Source: a virus. Taken from it: a stretch of 64,000 nucleotides of DNA. Below are positions 19,903-27,683 of this stretch, one piece after another (the stretch's first letter is position 1; every line of letters starts with the position of its first letter). Location: positions 124,001 through 188,000 of IMG/VR virus record IMGVR_UViG_3300045973_000529. One strand, 5' to 3'. The position numbers and the translations under genes were made by a program. Below the pieces are notes generated by a model that had not been told where the DNA came from, ran no database searches, and saw only the letters and a list, made by a program, of their open reading frames with translations.

Positions 19903-20562
19903 ATGAAGTCACTCGGTACCTACGCTCCGCCTGAAGCTATCGGCATCAATTTTGTTCGGTTGGCAACGCCTCATGGTCGCACTCTGCCTCGGGCGCCTGT
20001 TCCAGGCGAGCTCTTCACGTTGGAAGCAGACATGGCTGAGCCTGACGGGCGGACCCCTTGGATGCCTCGTGGCACGTACTCGTACGATGAGGCAAGCATG
20101 AAGTGGACGCGACTGAACGACAGCTCGCGTAAGCGCAAGGCCGAGTGCATTGGCGCACAGAAGATCGAGTTCGAAACAGAGGATGTCTGCTCAGTCGACG
20201 TCATGCCGACGATCACCAAGGGTGCGTGGCTGGCGGCTGTCGGCATTCCACCATCGAGCCGCAAGGCCGCCTTTTCTGGGATCGGGTCAGTGTGGGTCGA
20301 CGTATTGAACGAGTGCTTCGTGTGGGTCGTTGCTTTCAACGGCGAGAAGATGGTCGGGGTTGTGGCTGCGCGCCTCGTCCCAGGTCACCCACAGACACTG
20401 TCGTTGACGTTCACCGACAACCCAGGCTCCTCGGAAGAACAGGGCTACCAACTGCGGTTGTACACCGACAACGCAGGAGTTGTGTTCGTGAACCAATGTG
20501 ACCGCTTCAACTTCGAAGCGAAGAGCTCGACGGCGTTCATCGTCGAAGAGAACCTGAACTAA
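19903..20562 (+). CDS. Unrecognised late protein
   Basis: A 219-aa protein following the PAAR gene by nine bases with an aaggaacgcac site. There is no signal peptide, membrane segment or catalytic motif. Visible parts are a basic stretch (SSRKRKAEC) and a mixed alpha/beta C-terminus. It overlaps the next start (TAATG). Its position in the PAAR transcript suggests a tail or baseplate component. Confidence 0.75.
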   Translation: MKSLGTYAPPEAIGINFVRLATPHGRTLPRAPVPGELFTLEADMAEPDGRTPWMPRGTYSYDEASMKWTRLNDSSRKRKAECIGAQKIEFETEDVCSVDVMPTITKGAWLAAVGIPPSSRKAAFSGIGSVWVDVLNECFVWVVAFNGEKMVGVVAARLVPGHPQTLSLTFTDNPGSSEEQGYQLRLYTDNAGVVFVNQCDRFNFEAKSSTAFIVEENLN

Positions 20563-21494
20563 TGCCGCTGAACCAACCCAATCTCAGCAAGTACCGTCCT
20601 AATCCAGTTGGGCCAGTCAAGCTGCAGACTCGGTCTTCAACTCGAGCACGACTGTACGGAGGCGGAACGTACTTCCGCTCGAACGAGCGTGGGGAGGTTC
20701 AGAACCTGATCCAGATCGGCATCCTCGAAGACGGGGTGATCCCAAACCTCGAGGGTGTCTGCATCGTTCAAAACACGGTGCTCAAGCCCGACGAGCAAGT
20801 GACCGGAACAGGAGTCACGCCGGTGCTCGAGCTGTACAAGCTTGAACTTACAGCCCTGGAAGAAATCACAATCGCGTGGAACGGCACACAGTGGCGCGCA
20901 ACGAAGACAGGCATTAGGTGGCAGATAGCACCGGGACCTGTTCCAGCTCCAGTCGATCTGGGGGCAGTTCAGGAGGGATTGTTCGTATCGAGCGTCGCCG
21001 TCTTCAAGATCACCGGGCTGGGGGCTTGGCCGCATGGAGCAGTCGTGGTACTGAGACCGCGCACTCGTCGGTACACCCTGGTGGTGCACGGTGTCACCGA
21101 TCCGAATTCGCCATCTGGTACTACACAGTTGACCGGCTGGGACCCTAACGCCCTCCGGCAAGCGGTCAATGCTGACACGACAGTCTGGATTCGAATGCCG
21201 GTTCGAAACACCGTTACAACTCCGGACACGGGTCCTGCTCTGCCACCGTCCGGTGGCGAGGACAAACAGGACTCTGGAGTAGATGCCGACTTCCTGACAG
21301 CGTTCGCGATGGCGAATCTGTCAGGTGGCAATGGCTTGCCCATGGCGCCGGTAGGATTGAACACCGGACCCGATCGGGTCATGGTGCATCTGAACTACTC
21401 GGAGAAAGACGACGGCTCGATGGGCGAGCTCAATCAGGTCTTTGAGTGGGTCGGAGACTCTGCCACGATTGGTTCATGGCAGAGGTACTCCTGA
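20562..21494 (+). CDS. Unrecognised late protein
   Basis: A 310-aa protein and the last gene of the rightward tail/lysis block. The N-terminus is basic and Pro-rich (KYRPNPVGPVKLQTRSSTRARLYGG). The body is beta-rich with a disordered patch near residue 225 (PPSGGEDKQDSG). Not recognised. The stop directly abuts the stop of the convergent gene at 21495, with no terminator hairpin between them. Confidence 0.75.
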   Translation: MPLNQPNLSKYRPNPVGPVKLQTRSSTRARLYGGGTYFRSNERGEVQNLIQIGILEDGVIPNLEGVCIVQNTVLKPDEQVTGTGVTPVLELYKLELTALEEITIAWNGTQWRATKTGIRWQIAPGPVPAPVDLGAVQEGLFVSSVAVFKITGLGAWPHGAVVVLRPRTRRYTLVVHGVTDPNSPSGTTQLTGWDPNALRQAVNADTTVWIRMPVRNTVTTPDTGPALPPSGGEDKQDSGVDADFLTAFAMANLSGGNGLPMAPVGLNTGPDRVMVHLNYSEKDDGSMGELNQVFEWVGDSATIGSWQRYS

Positions 21495-21722
21495 TCAGAA
21501 CATCCCCGAGCTCAGGCGATTGTAGTGCTCCTCGCGTGCCTGATTCTCACGCTCGATTCGAGCGTTGTACTCCGCGTTGCTCTCGTACACCGCGTCCGAG
21601 TAGAACCGCGGACGCGGTCCAGCTGCCGTGCACGTGTTGCAACGGGGCCACGATTGGCTTGGGGTGGAGCGGTCAGCGAGGTAGGTGCCAGAGCACTGCG
21701 AGCAGGTAGCGACGTTATACAT
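21495..21722 (-). CDS. Small zinc-ribbon-like protein
   Basis: A 75-aa protein. CSQC at residues ~7-10 and CNTC at ~28-31 give a CxxC...CxxC pair. A charged helix with Glu/Arg/Asn repeats follows (YNARIERENQAREEHYNRL). It ends a long leftward early operon. Probably a small regulatory or nucleic-acid-binding early protein; no specific function can be read. Confidence 0.7.
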   Translation of the reverse strand: MYNVATCSQCSGTYLADRSTPSQSWPRCNTCTAAGPRPRFYSDAVYESNAEYNARIERENQAREEHYNRLSSGMF

Positions 21723-21762
21723 GGAGAAGATCCTTCACAGGATTGGGTTGAGAAAACGAGAA

Positions 21763-22140
21763 TCAGTCCGGCATCGGGACCTTGAGGAAACCTTCGAGCA
21801 GCGCGGTGTGGTGCTCGACATCTTCGCGATGGCTGCGAATCAGGGCCGTCAGGTACGACTTGGTCGGGTAATCCGCATAGGACACGAACCCGCCAGAGTG
21901 ACTGAAGCCGATGGCCATGCGACCATCGATGAAGTTGAGGTGCTTGATGTTGTACTTCTGGCCGTCAGCCAATGACTTGACCACCAACCCGGCAGAACGG
22001 ATCATGGGCGCCGTGCGGCCACCAGCGACTTCTTCGAAGAGCACTTGCACCGGATGCATGCGCGACTTCTCGAGCGTCACGGACGCAATGAGGATGGTGT
22101 CGGGAGTGAGGTCGTCGAGGAAAACAGGCGAGCTGCGCAT
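21763..22140 (-). CDS. Hypothetical early protein
   Basis: A 125-aa soluble protein (LDDLTPDTILIASVTLE ... YPTKSYLTALIRSHREDVEHH) of predicted alpha/beta type. There are no known motifs. It lies in the leftward early cluster with a gaaag site ahead of ATG. Confidence 0.7.
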   Translation of the reverse strand: MRSSPVFLDDLTPDTILIASVTLEKSRMHPVQVLFEEVAGGRTAPMIRSAGLVVKSLADGQKYNIKHLNFIDGRMAIGFSHSGGFVSYADYPTKSYLTALIRSHREDVEHHTALLEGFLKVPMPD

Positions 22141-22185
22141 GATGTGCTTTCGTTCAGGGTTGGTCTGGCGGCGGATTGTGCGAGA

Positions 22186-22413
22186 TCAGTCTCGCTGACA
22201 GGTGCGGTCGTCGAACTGCGATGCCGACACGGACGGGCGGCGGGTAGGTTCAGGGTACACAGTGACGTTCATTGTCTTGACGGCACCGCGGTGGTCCGTG
22301 ATGAAGCTCACGGAGACGCTGGCCAGCGAAACGCCGAGGTCCTTGGCGACGAGTTCTGTGATGCCATCGACGGACAGCGAGATGACGCGAGGTTGTTTGT
22401 CGAGCAGGCTCAT
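22186..22413 (-). CDS. Hypothetical early protein
   Basis: A 75-aa protein. The ATG two bases from the upstream stop (MSLLDKQPRVISL) is preferred over a longer frame whose extra N-terminus is shadow sequence of the previous gene. It contains VSVSFITDHRGAVKTMNVTVYPE, a short beta-type domain. Function unknown. Confidence 0.6.
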   Translation of the reverse strand: MSLLDKQPRVISLSVDGITELVAKDLGVSLASVSVSFITDHRGAVKTMNVTVYPEPTRRPSVSASQFDDRTCQRD

Positions 22414-22415
22414 GA

Positions 22416-22733
22416 TCAGTACCAGGTGATGCCGCCATCGTGGGCGATGTTGGCCTTGGGGTTGGCGGGGTTGTAGACACACGCGGCTTCCCACAGCTCG
22501 GACATTCTCGTCGCCAAAGCCGTGCGCTCGGGGGTGATCAGGGATGGGTCCAGCATGCCCACCATCTGGAAGGCCGCATCGAAGCGACCCATCGCGAAGC
22601 CGAGGTTCCGGATGCTCGCGGCATCGTGATGCTGTTCGTACGCCGCGATCCAGATCTCGGCGCTGCGAGCGTACGAGTCCAGGTACTTGGCAGCGCGCTC
22701 GATGTGCTCGACACGTTCGGTGGGGGTGATCAT
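22416..22733 (-). CDS. Hypothetical helical early protein
   Basis: A 105-aa, largely helical protein (VEHIERAAKYLDSYARSAEIWIAAYEQ). The start at MITPTER was chosen because it overlaps the stop of the small membrane-protein gene (ATGA) and the upstream extension is shadow sequence. Unknown function. Confidence 0.62.
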   Translation of the reverse strand: MITPTERVEHIERAAKYLDSYARSAEIWIAAYEQHHDAASIRNLGFAMGRFDAAFQMVGMLDPSLITPERTALATRMSELWEAACVYNPANPKANIAHDGGITWY

Positions 22734-22861
22734 GATGATGGCAGCTTCACCAGCAGGAGGAAGATGATGGTCCCGAGGAAGGCGATGACGTTCACCAGGA
22801 TCGCCAGACCGATCCAATCGGAGCGACCGTAGTCCTTGAAGTTCCAGGGGTTGAAGTTCAT
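22730..22861 (-). CDS. 43-aa single-span membrane protein
   Basis: The peptide runs MNFNPWNFKDYGRSDWIGL and then a hydrophobic span (LAILVNVIAFLGTIIFLLLV), ending KLPSS. Both ends overlap neighbours by ATGA junctions (22858-22861 and 22730-22733), which is strong evidence for a real, coupled gene. It may act on the host inner membrane. Confidence 0.7.
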   Translation of the reverse strand: MNFNPWNFKDYGRSDWIGLAILVNVIAFLGTIIFLLLVKLPSS

Positions 22862-23226
22862 GAGACGTCTGCCTTGCGCACAACCCAGGCGCCGAAGCCG
22901 TGATCACCGATGCTGAAGCAGTCGTAGCCGTACAGCTTGCCCATGGTCAGCTGGCAGTACCCGAGCATGTCCTCGTCGATCCGCTCTTCGTGCAGCATGC
23001 CATTTCGCAGCAGCTGCTCGACTTCGCGGAAGACCTCATCTTCGGTCTGGAGGATCGCCAGCTCGGTCACGTCCTTGACGCCAAGCATTAGCGCAGCGGC
23101 GTGGACCCAGGGTAGGTTCCCATCGTCTTCGCCGACCTCGCACAGCTGGTCGTCGGACATCTTGAAGACGTTCAGCGGCGCGCAGGGTTCATCGGTGTAG
23201 ACGAAGGCTTCGAAGAGCTTGGACAT
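22858..23226 (-). CDS. Hypothetical early protein
   Basis: A 122-aa acidic protein. The start at MSKLFEAFVYTDEP was chosen because the longer frame upstream has shadow-type Arg/His-rich composition. It contains a helical middle (FREVEQLLRNGMLHEERIDED) and a C-terminal FGAWVVRK strand. No family recognised. The stop overlaps the start of the membrane peptide. Confidence 0.68.
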   Translation of the reverse strand: MSKLFEAFVYTDEPCAPLNVFKMSDDQLCEVGEDDGNLPWVHAAALMLGVKDVTELAILQTEDEVFREVEQLLRNGMLHEERIDEDMLGYCQLTMGKLYGYDCFSIGDHGFGAWVVRKADVS

Positions 23227-23252
23227 GACGGGCTTCCGGAGTTGCGGGTGGA

Positions 23253-23369
23253 TCAGCGAGCGCGACGATAGGGGCGCGGGGTGTGCTTGCCGTCCGAGAC
23301 TTCGGCCATGCAGTAGTTCACGCCGACTGCCAGAGTCGACAGCAGAATCCAGGTCATTGCGAGGGCCAT
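23253..23369 (-). CDS. 38-aa small membrane or secreted peptide
   Basis: The sequence begins MALAMTWILLSTLAVGVNYC (hydrophobic) and ends with a basic tail (HTPRPYRRAR). An aaagag site precedes the ATG, and it sits in line with the other early genes. Short, so only moderately certain. Confidence 0.5.
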   Translation of the reverse strand: MALAMTWILLSTLAVGVNYCMAEVSDGKHTPRPYRRAR

Positions 23370-23378
23370 GATGCTCTT

Positions 23379-23675
23379 TCAGAGTTGGATGGATTGAACA
23401 GCCAGCGCGCCACCGTCGGCGAACTGCTTGCGGAAGGCCTTGGTGACGAGCGGAGCGCAGAGCCGGCCGGCGTCGTTGCCAGCGGTCACGGTGCACTTCA
23501 GGGTGGGAAAGCCGACGCAGTAGAAGCTAAGCGCCGCGCCAGTTTCGGCGCAGAGGAATTCGTAGCAGTCAGCGTACTGCGCCGAACGGAGATGCGTGCC
23601 GGGCTTGACTTGGCGTTGACCGTAGCTCACGAGGGCGAAGGTCACGTCGGTCACAAGGTCTTTCATGCGGCTCAT
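23379..23675 (-). CDS. Hypothetical early protein
   Basis: A 98-aa protein and the first gene of the early operon driven by the promoter at 23709-23751. It has five Cys residues and a beta-rich body (DVTFALVSYGQRQVKPG). MSRMKD or the second Met (23666) may be the start. No family recognised. Confidence 0.65.
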   Translation of the reverse strand: MSRMKDLVTDVTFALVSYGQRQVKPGTHLRSAQYADCYEFLCAETGAALSFYCVGFPTLKCTVTAGNDAGRLCAPLVTKAFRKQFADGGALAVQSIQL

Positions 23676-23708
23676 GGATTTTGCACCAGTTGGTTTGTCG
23701 ATAGAGGT

Positions 23709-23751
23709 ATCTTAACTCGATCCCGAGGAAAGTACACCAGAGAAGTGTAAC
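23709..23751 (-). promoter_or_regulatory. Three-box early promoter P1
   Basis: On the minus strand: GTTACA, 8 bases, GTGTAC, exactly 17 bases, TAAGAT. The same three boxes with the same spacing occur at 24026-24068 and 45523-45565. Confidence 0.75.
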
Positions 23752-23756
23752 AGTTC

Positions 23757-24008
23757 TCAGTACGTGGCAGAGCCCGTGTGGGCGTTCCAGAAGGTCATGA
23801 ACTGGATGGCGAACTCTTCACCGCTGCCATTCACGAGGAGACCGAAGCGCTTGGCGTACTCGTACGGACCTTCACGATCGAAGACTTCCTTGATGTCCTT
23901 CAGCGCGCGATCGGTCGTGGTGATCTGATCGGAGCGGAGGTCCATGACCAGGGCTTCAACCATCGGGAACTTTGCGAGATCAGTGGAGGTGGTCATGATG
24001 TTGCACAT
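23757..24008 (-). CDS. Hypothetical early protein
   Basis: An 83-aa alpha-helical protein (TTDRALKDIKEVFDREGPYEYAKRFGLLVNG). The start is MCNIM or the internal MTTS (23996). It is transcribed from the three-box promoter immediately upstream. Unknown function. Confidence 0.65.
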   Translation of the reverse strand: MCNIMTTSTDLAKFPMVEALVMDLRSDQITTTDRALKDIKEVFDREGPYEYAKRFGLLVNGSGEEFAIQFMTFWNAHTGSATY

Positions 24009-24025
24009 GGTTTGTTGATAGAGGC

Positions 24026-24068
24026 ATCTTATCCCGAACCCGAGAAAAGTACACCACTATTCTGTAAC
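24026..24068 (-). promoter_or_regulatory. Three-box early promoter P2
   Basis: GTTACA-N8-GTGTAC-N17-TAAGAT on the minus strand. The GTTACA box overlaps the last codons of the upstream gene. Confidence 0.75.
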
Positions 24069-24299
24069 GAGGTAGATTTCTTCCGTGAATCGGAAGCCCG
24101 GCATCTCTGGGAAGCACTCGTCTTCTTCGGTGAAGTACACGAGTCCCTTCTTCTCGAGCTTCTTGAAGACCCTCATGCCAGGTACGATCGTGCCGAAAAC
24201 ATCGCGGCTATTCCGATCCTCAACGTCGGTCACGAGGCAGGCCCCGCCCTTGTACTTCAAGAAGTCCAAGGCGTTTTGTTCAGCTTCGGAGAGACTCAT
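24057..24299 (-). CDS. Small protein with winged-helix-like pattern
   Basis: An 80-aa protein. The ATG at MSLSEAEQNALDFL is preferred over an upstream TTG. A helix is followed by VFKKLEKKGLVYFTEEDE, which is the recognition-helix/wing pattern seen in winged-helix domains, but too short to be sure. It lies just behind the 2OG-oxygenase-like gene. Confidence 0.6.
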   Translation of the reverse strand: MSLSEAEQNALDFLKYKGGACLVTDVEDRNSRDVFGTIVPGMRVFKKLEKKGLVYFTEEDECFPEMPGFRFTEEIYLVTE

Positions 24300-24322
24300 G
24301 GTGGAATTGTACCACCAGAGGT

Positions 24323-24955
24323 TCAATCAGGGACGAACCATTCCTGGTAGGTGCCGGGGAACTGCGATGGGTTGTACACCCACGGCATGTCGTTCACTCG
24401 CAGTTTCACGTGCACTTTGAGTTGCTCGAGCGAGCCAAGCATCACGTGACTCACAGCGTGCACAAAGTGCGGTGTCGCTGGGAACAGCACAAGAGTGCCG
24501 CGAACCGGAGTCAGGCTGAAGTTGTACGCGGGGAACTCGAGCTTACCGCCATAGACCTCGAACCGAGGATCCAGCGGTACCGATGCATGAAAGGACTTCA
24601 ACCAGATGAAGCCCACCAGATCGATGTCCTTGAACTTCGTCCACTTCTTGCGAAGGAACCTCCAGCCCTCGGCCATGTGGGTTTCGGCTGGGATCTTTGG
24701 ATTCTCTTGGTACTGTTGGAACAGCACCAATGGTTCACCGACGATCTGAGCTGCATACCGGCGCTCGATTAGTGGAGCGATAGCGCTCAACTCCGAGAGC
24801 ACGTCACCACAGAGCTCCGACACGATACGCTCATGCTTGAGAGGATCACCATTCTCATCTCGATCCGGAACCTTCAGTGCCAGCTGCTTGATGAGCTGCT
24901 CGCACCGAAGCGGCGAAATGAAATCCTCGACGACGTGGAAAGGGGAATGAATCAT
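24323..24955 (-). CDS. 2OG-Fe(II) oxygenase-like protein
   Basis: A 210-aa protein. The C-terminal half has the double-stranded beta-helix pattern of phage prolyl-hydroxylase-like proteins: YGGKLEFP, then PVRGTLVLFP, then FVHAVSHVMLG (distal His) and HVKLRV. The proximal HxD is not clear; ETHMAEGW (HxxE) stands where it should be, so catalysis is uncertain. It is coupled to the upstream gene by an ATGA overlap and belongs to the late operon starting at 26709. Substrate unknown. Confidence 0.65.
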   Translation of the reverse strand: MIHSPFHVVEDFISPLRCEQLIKQLALKVPDRDENGDPLKHERIVSELCGDVLSELSAIAPLIERRYAAQIVGEPLVLFQQYQENPKIPAETHMAEGWRFLRKKWTKFKDIDLVGFIWLKSFHASVPLDPRFEVYGGKLEFPAYNFSLTPVRGTLVLFPATPHFVHAVSHVMLGSLEQLKVHVKLRVNDMPWVYNPSQFPGTYQEWFVPD

Positions 24956-25155
24956 CCGAGCAGCGTCTGACGCCCAGTGACGGGAGTAGCGCTCTCCCAG
25001 GTCCGCTTCAGCGCCAGCAGTTCGTTCACTGCCAGGTACTTGCCGAAGAAGTCGATGTACGCGCGGCCTTCAAGGACCATGCGCCCCATCATGATGCGGA
25101 GTTGAAGCTTCTCAGCTTCCGTGAGTGATGAGACTGGTGTGTATTGGACGAGCAT
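24952..25155 (-). CDS. Small late helical protein
   Basis: A 67-aa protein. The start at MLVQYTPVSS has a gaggcagag site; the longer upstream frame is not supported. Helical (LTEAEKLQLRIMMGRMVLEGR). It sits between the acidic late protein and the oxygenase-like gene in one transcript. Confidence 0.65.
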   Translation of the reverse strand: MLVQYTPVSSLTEAEKLQLRIMMGRMVLEGRAYIDFFGKYLAVNELLALKRTWESATPVTGRQTLLG

Positions 25156-25177
25156 CTCTGCCTCTGCTTCTGTTGAG

Positions 25178-26071
25178 TTACTTGAACACGTAGCCTGTTG
25201 CCTTGGTGGCGTACAGGTCCTTGCCCTTCGGATTCTTGCCCGTGAGCTTGTCGCCATCCTTCTTATCGGCGATGTTCACGATGGCAACAACTGTCACCAT
25301 GCCCATGTCACGGCCAGTTTGATCAGCGTGAATGGCGTGCGATGAGCCAACCTTGACACCTGACATTTCACCACTGCTCATGAGCCACATCAGCGAGCCA
25401 GCTTCATCCTTAGCACACAGGAGCGCAGTGCATGCGCCATGATCACGGCGAATGTCTTCGATCGTAGGTGATGAAGGTTCGATGTGCATTGACTTCATGA
25501 TCGCCCATGAACCGCGCCGTTCACGCGCTTCCTTGAGCCACGCACGACCAATCTTCAAGACCGGCGGATTGGCCGTCGTTTCGGAGAGCTGAGCTTGCAC
25601 CCAGTACGTCGCACCTTCGAGCTCCAGATCGACACCAGTGAAGATTGGGTCGTTGCCAGTCGCAGCTGGCCAGAAGGCATACTGCGACTCGTTCAGGGTG
25701 TACACAGTGCGAGCTGCAACAGTGACCGAGCTCGGGTGCAGCGTCAGACCAGCGCCATCGACAATCTCAACGATGACGCGTTCATTGGAGACGAGGGCTT
25801 CCATCTTGGTGGGATCGAGCGGATCCTCGTCGTCAGCTGGTGCATCGTCCTTCGGCTCCTTGTCAGCCTTTTCCGAGGGCTGCTCGTCTTCAGGAGCCTT
25901 TGGCTCTGCTTCTTCCTCGTCATCGGCACCCGCAAGGGCACCAAGAAAATCAACGAGCTTCGCAGTGGCTGAGTTCAGCACACGAACCTCGAAACCAGCG
26001 TCTTGCAGCAAGTCAACTGCCTTGCCGATTGCTGGATCCTTGTCGGATGAAATGAGTACGATTGGGTGCAT
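25178..26071 (-). CDS. Late acidic-linker protein, unrecognised
   Basis: A 297-aa protein. The N-terminal ~48 residues read like a receiver-type alpha/beta segment (IVLISSDKDPAIGKAVDLLQDAG). A ~40-residue acidic, Ala/Pro/Lys linker follows (EEEAEPKAPEDE). The C-terminal ~200 residues form a beta-rich domain. No catalytic signature. Its late promoter and acidic linker would fit a virion or prohead-core component, but this is inference. Confidence 0.75.
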   Translation of the reverse strand: MHPIVLISSDKDPAIGKAVDLLQDAGFEVRVLNSATAKLVDFLGALAGADDEEEAEPKAPEDEQPSEKADKEPKDDAPADDEDPLDPTKMEALVSNERVIVEIVDGAGLTLHPSSVTVAARTVYTLNESQYAFWPAATGNDPIFTGVDLELEGATYWVQAQLSETTANPPVLKIGRAWLKEARERRGSWAIMKSMHIEPSSPTIEDIRRDHGACTALLCAKDEAGSLMWLMSSGEMSGVKVGSSHAIHADQTGRDMGMVTVVAIVNIADKKDGDKLTGKNPKGKDLYATKATGYVFK

Positions 26072-26073
26072 GA

Positions 26074-26682
26074 TCAGTCCTTCATGGTGATGCGAGTGAT
26101 CTTCGCATTCTTGTACTTGGCCTTGAACGGACCGGTTTGTGAGGTGTTCACGTCAAACACATGCTTGGCATGTGCCTTGTCCTTGACAGCATTGACGTTG
26201 ATAGTAGTGGAGGCACGACCTGAACCTGACGGATCGTCGTACGAAATCAAGACTGCGGCAGTCTTCTTGCCAGCCGACTCAGTGATGCCAGCCATCTCGC
26301 GAGCACGCTTGCCGGCGTAGAAAGCTTCCATGATCTCGGTGTAGTCTTCTGGCTTGTCGAGTTCCTCAACCACGTGCGGCGTCAGACCTTCAGCTTCGCA
26401 AGCGAGCTTGCACTTGTCGAGGGACAGACGCTTGATGAGTTTGTAGCTCTTGCAGACGCCAGCACCATGGTCATTCACGTTGACGTTCAGCACCAGATCG
26501 ATGAGTACCTGCGGATCAGTTGGCGAGTAGTTCACGATGCTCGCTGAATCAGCGTACACATTGATGTGATCACACTGTGCGGTGTCGACATCTGCCGGCA
26601 CGACAGCAGCTGCAGTCATGTCGACGACTGGACCGACTGAACTGATTGGAAGATTGATGGCGAATTCATTGACGGTTGACAT
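26074..26682 (-). CDS. Late protein, unrecognised
   Basis: A 202-aa protein starting at MSTVNEFAINL with a cggag site. It contains an N-terminal beta region, a Cys pair in LDKCKLACEAEG, and a helical stretch (IMEAFYAGKRAREMAG). It is the first gene after the late promoter at 26709, so probably a virion protein. Confidence 0.75.
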   Translation of the reverse strand: MSTVNEFAINLPISSVGPVVDMTAAAVVPADVDTAQCDHINVYADSASIVNYSPTDPQVLIDLVLNVNVNDHGAGVCKSYKLIKRLSLDKCKLACEAEGLTPHVVEELDKPEDYTEIMEAFYAGKRAREMAGITESAGKKTAAVLISYDDPSGSGRASTTINVNAVKDKAHAKHVFDVNTSQTGPFKAKYKNAKITRITMKD

Positions 26683-26708
26683 TGGGGCTCCGTGTGGACG
26701 CTGTTGCC

Positions 26709-26714
26709 TATTTA
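26709..26714 (-). promoter_or_regulatory. Late promoter TAAATA (minus strand)
   Basis: ggcgTAAATAggc on the minus strand, 26 bases before the 26682 start. Its first three bases are the stop codon of the exonuclease gene. Confidence 0.72.
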
Positions 26715-27401
26715 CGCCACCTTGCCAAGGATCTTGTCCCAACAGATCTTGATGCGTCGTTCTAGCTCAGGATACTCTGGTTCCAAGTCAATGATGAACT
26801 CGAGTGGAAAGCCGGTCTGAGCCACCATCAGAATCACACCTTGCTTGACGCTCGTACCGAAGAGCTCATTATGTGCTCGAGCGTAGAATGCGAGCTGAAG
26901 CTGGTAGTCAGCGATGTCTGCTTTGCCCTTGAGCTTGTTCATCGCCGTCTTGAAGTCGATGATGGAAGGAACTCCCTTGTATTCGCCCATGCAGTCGAAG
27001 CGACCGGCCACCTCAAGGGTCGGTGAGTACACTGACTGCTCCTGACCCCAGACCTCGGTGATGTTCCTGAGCTTGAGCTTCAGCGCATTGAACGCGGATT
27101 TGTCAACATCAGGAACCGGCTTACCGTCGACTAGCGCAAAGACTTCTTCCTTCTTCAGGAAGCGTTCAACAAGCAAGTGCACCATCGTGCCGTGATCAGC
27201 ACTCGCCTTCGTAACCGCCGCGGCTTTTTCCCGCCCCAAAGAATTGCGCCAGTTTTCTAGCGATGCGGTTTTCTCCGGTGGTTCTGACTGCCCAAGCACC
27301 GTGGTGATGGATGGGAAGGCACCATGTGGAGTGTGATAGAACCGAAGTCCCATCGACATTTCAGCGGGGTAGTCGACATACGGGAACTTGTTCATCACCA
27401 T
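26712..27401 (-). CDS. RecB/Cas4-family PD-(D/E)XK exonuclease
   Basis: A 229-aa protein. Motifs in order are HGTMVHLLVERF (motif I His/Glu region), VAGRFDCMGEY (catalytic Asp), SIIDFKTA (D-x-K core) and YQLQLAFYARA (QxxxY). This is the RecB-like phage exonuclease arrangement, and length is typical. A role in recombination or end processing is likely. The start overlaps the 52-aa gene upstream by seven bases. Confidence 0.88.
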   Translation of the reverse strand: MVMNKFPYVDYPAEMSMGLRFYHTPHGAFPSITTVLGQSEPPEKTASLENWRNSLGREKAAAVTKASADHGTMVHLLVERFLKKEEVFALVDGKPVPDVDKSAFNALKLKLRNITEVWGQEQSVYSPTLEVAGRFDCMGEYKGVPSIIDFKTAMNKLKGKADIADYQLQLAFYARAHNELFGTSVKQGVILMVAQTGFPLEFIIDLEPEYPELERRIKICWDKILGKVA

Positions 27402-27553
27402 CCGAGCTTCTCAGCCCGCTCCAAGACGCGTTTCAGAATGTCAGCCTCTTCCTGGGTCTTAGCCCCAGCAGGCCAATCAGGATTGCGAGAAACCGGCTGA
27501 GGCTCTTTTGGAGCCTCAGGATTGCGCACAGGGAACGGAATGACGTTTGACAT
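27395..27553 (-). CDS. 52-aa protein, probable leaderless mRNA
   Basis: The sequence starts MSNVIPFPVRNPEAP. It is Pro-rich, then ends in an amphipathic helix (EEADILKRVLERAEKLGW). The ATG lies exactly six bases after TGTTACAAT, an extended -10 box, with no ribosome-binding site between them. Coupled to the exonuclease gene. The start was chosen on this basis over an upstream ATG. Confidence 0.65.
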   Translation of the reverse strand: MSNVIPFPVRNPEAPKEPQPVSRNPDWPAGAKTQEEADILKRVLERAEKLGW

Positions 27554-27559
27554 GTGCAA

Positions 27560-27568
27560 ATTGTAACA
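27560..27568 (-). promoter_or_regulatory. Extended -10 promoter for a leaderless transcript
   Basis: TGTTACAAT (TG-n-TACAAT) on the minus strand, six bases before the ATG at 27553. The same sequence stands six bases before the ATG at 37086. Confidence 0.6.
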
Positions 27569-27599
27569 AGTCACTGAAGGCCTGCTACTGAGCTTAGGG

Positions 27600-27683
27600 T
27601 CATCGAAGTCCGATGCGCTTACCGAGTTGTGACCAGATGAGGCGCAGCAGCGCATCATCCAGCCAAGCTTGTAGCTTCCTCAT
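27600..27683 (-). CDS. Possible 27-aa peptide coupled to the 843-aa gene
   Basis: MRKLQAWLDDALLRLIWSQ and a basic tail (LGKRIGLR). Its ATG overlaps the stop of the upstream gene (ATGA), the coupling style used throughout this genome. Very short, so weak on its own. Confidence 0.3.
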   Translation of the reverse strand: MRKLQAWLDDALLRLIWSQLGKRIGLR

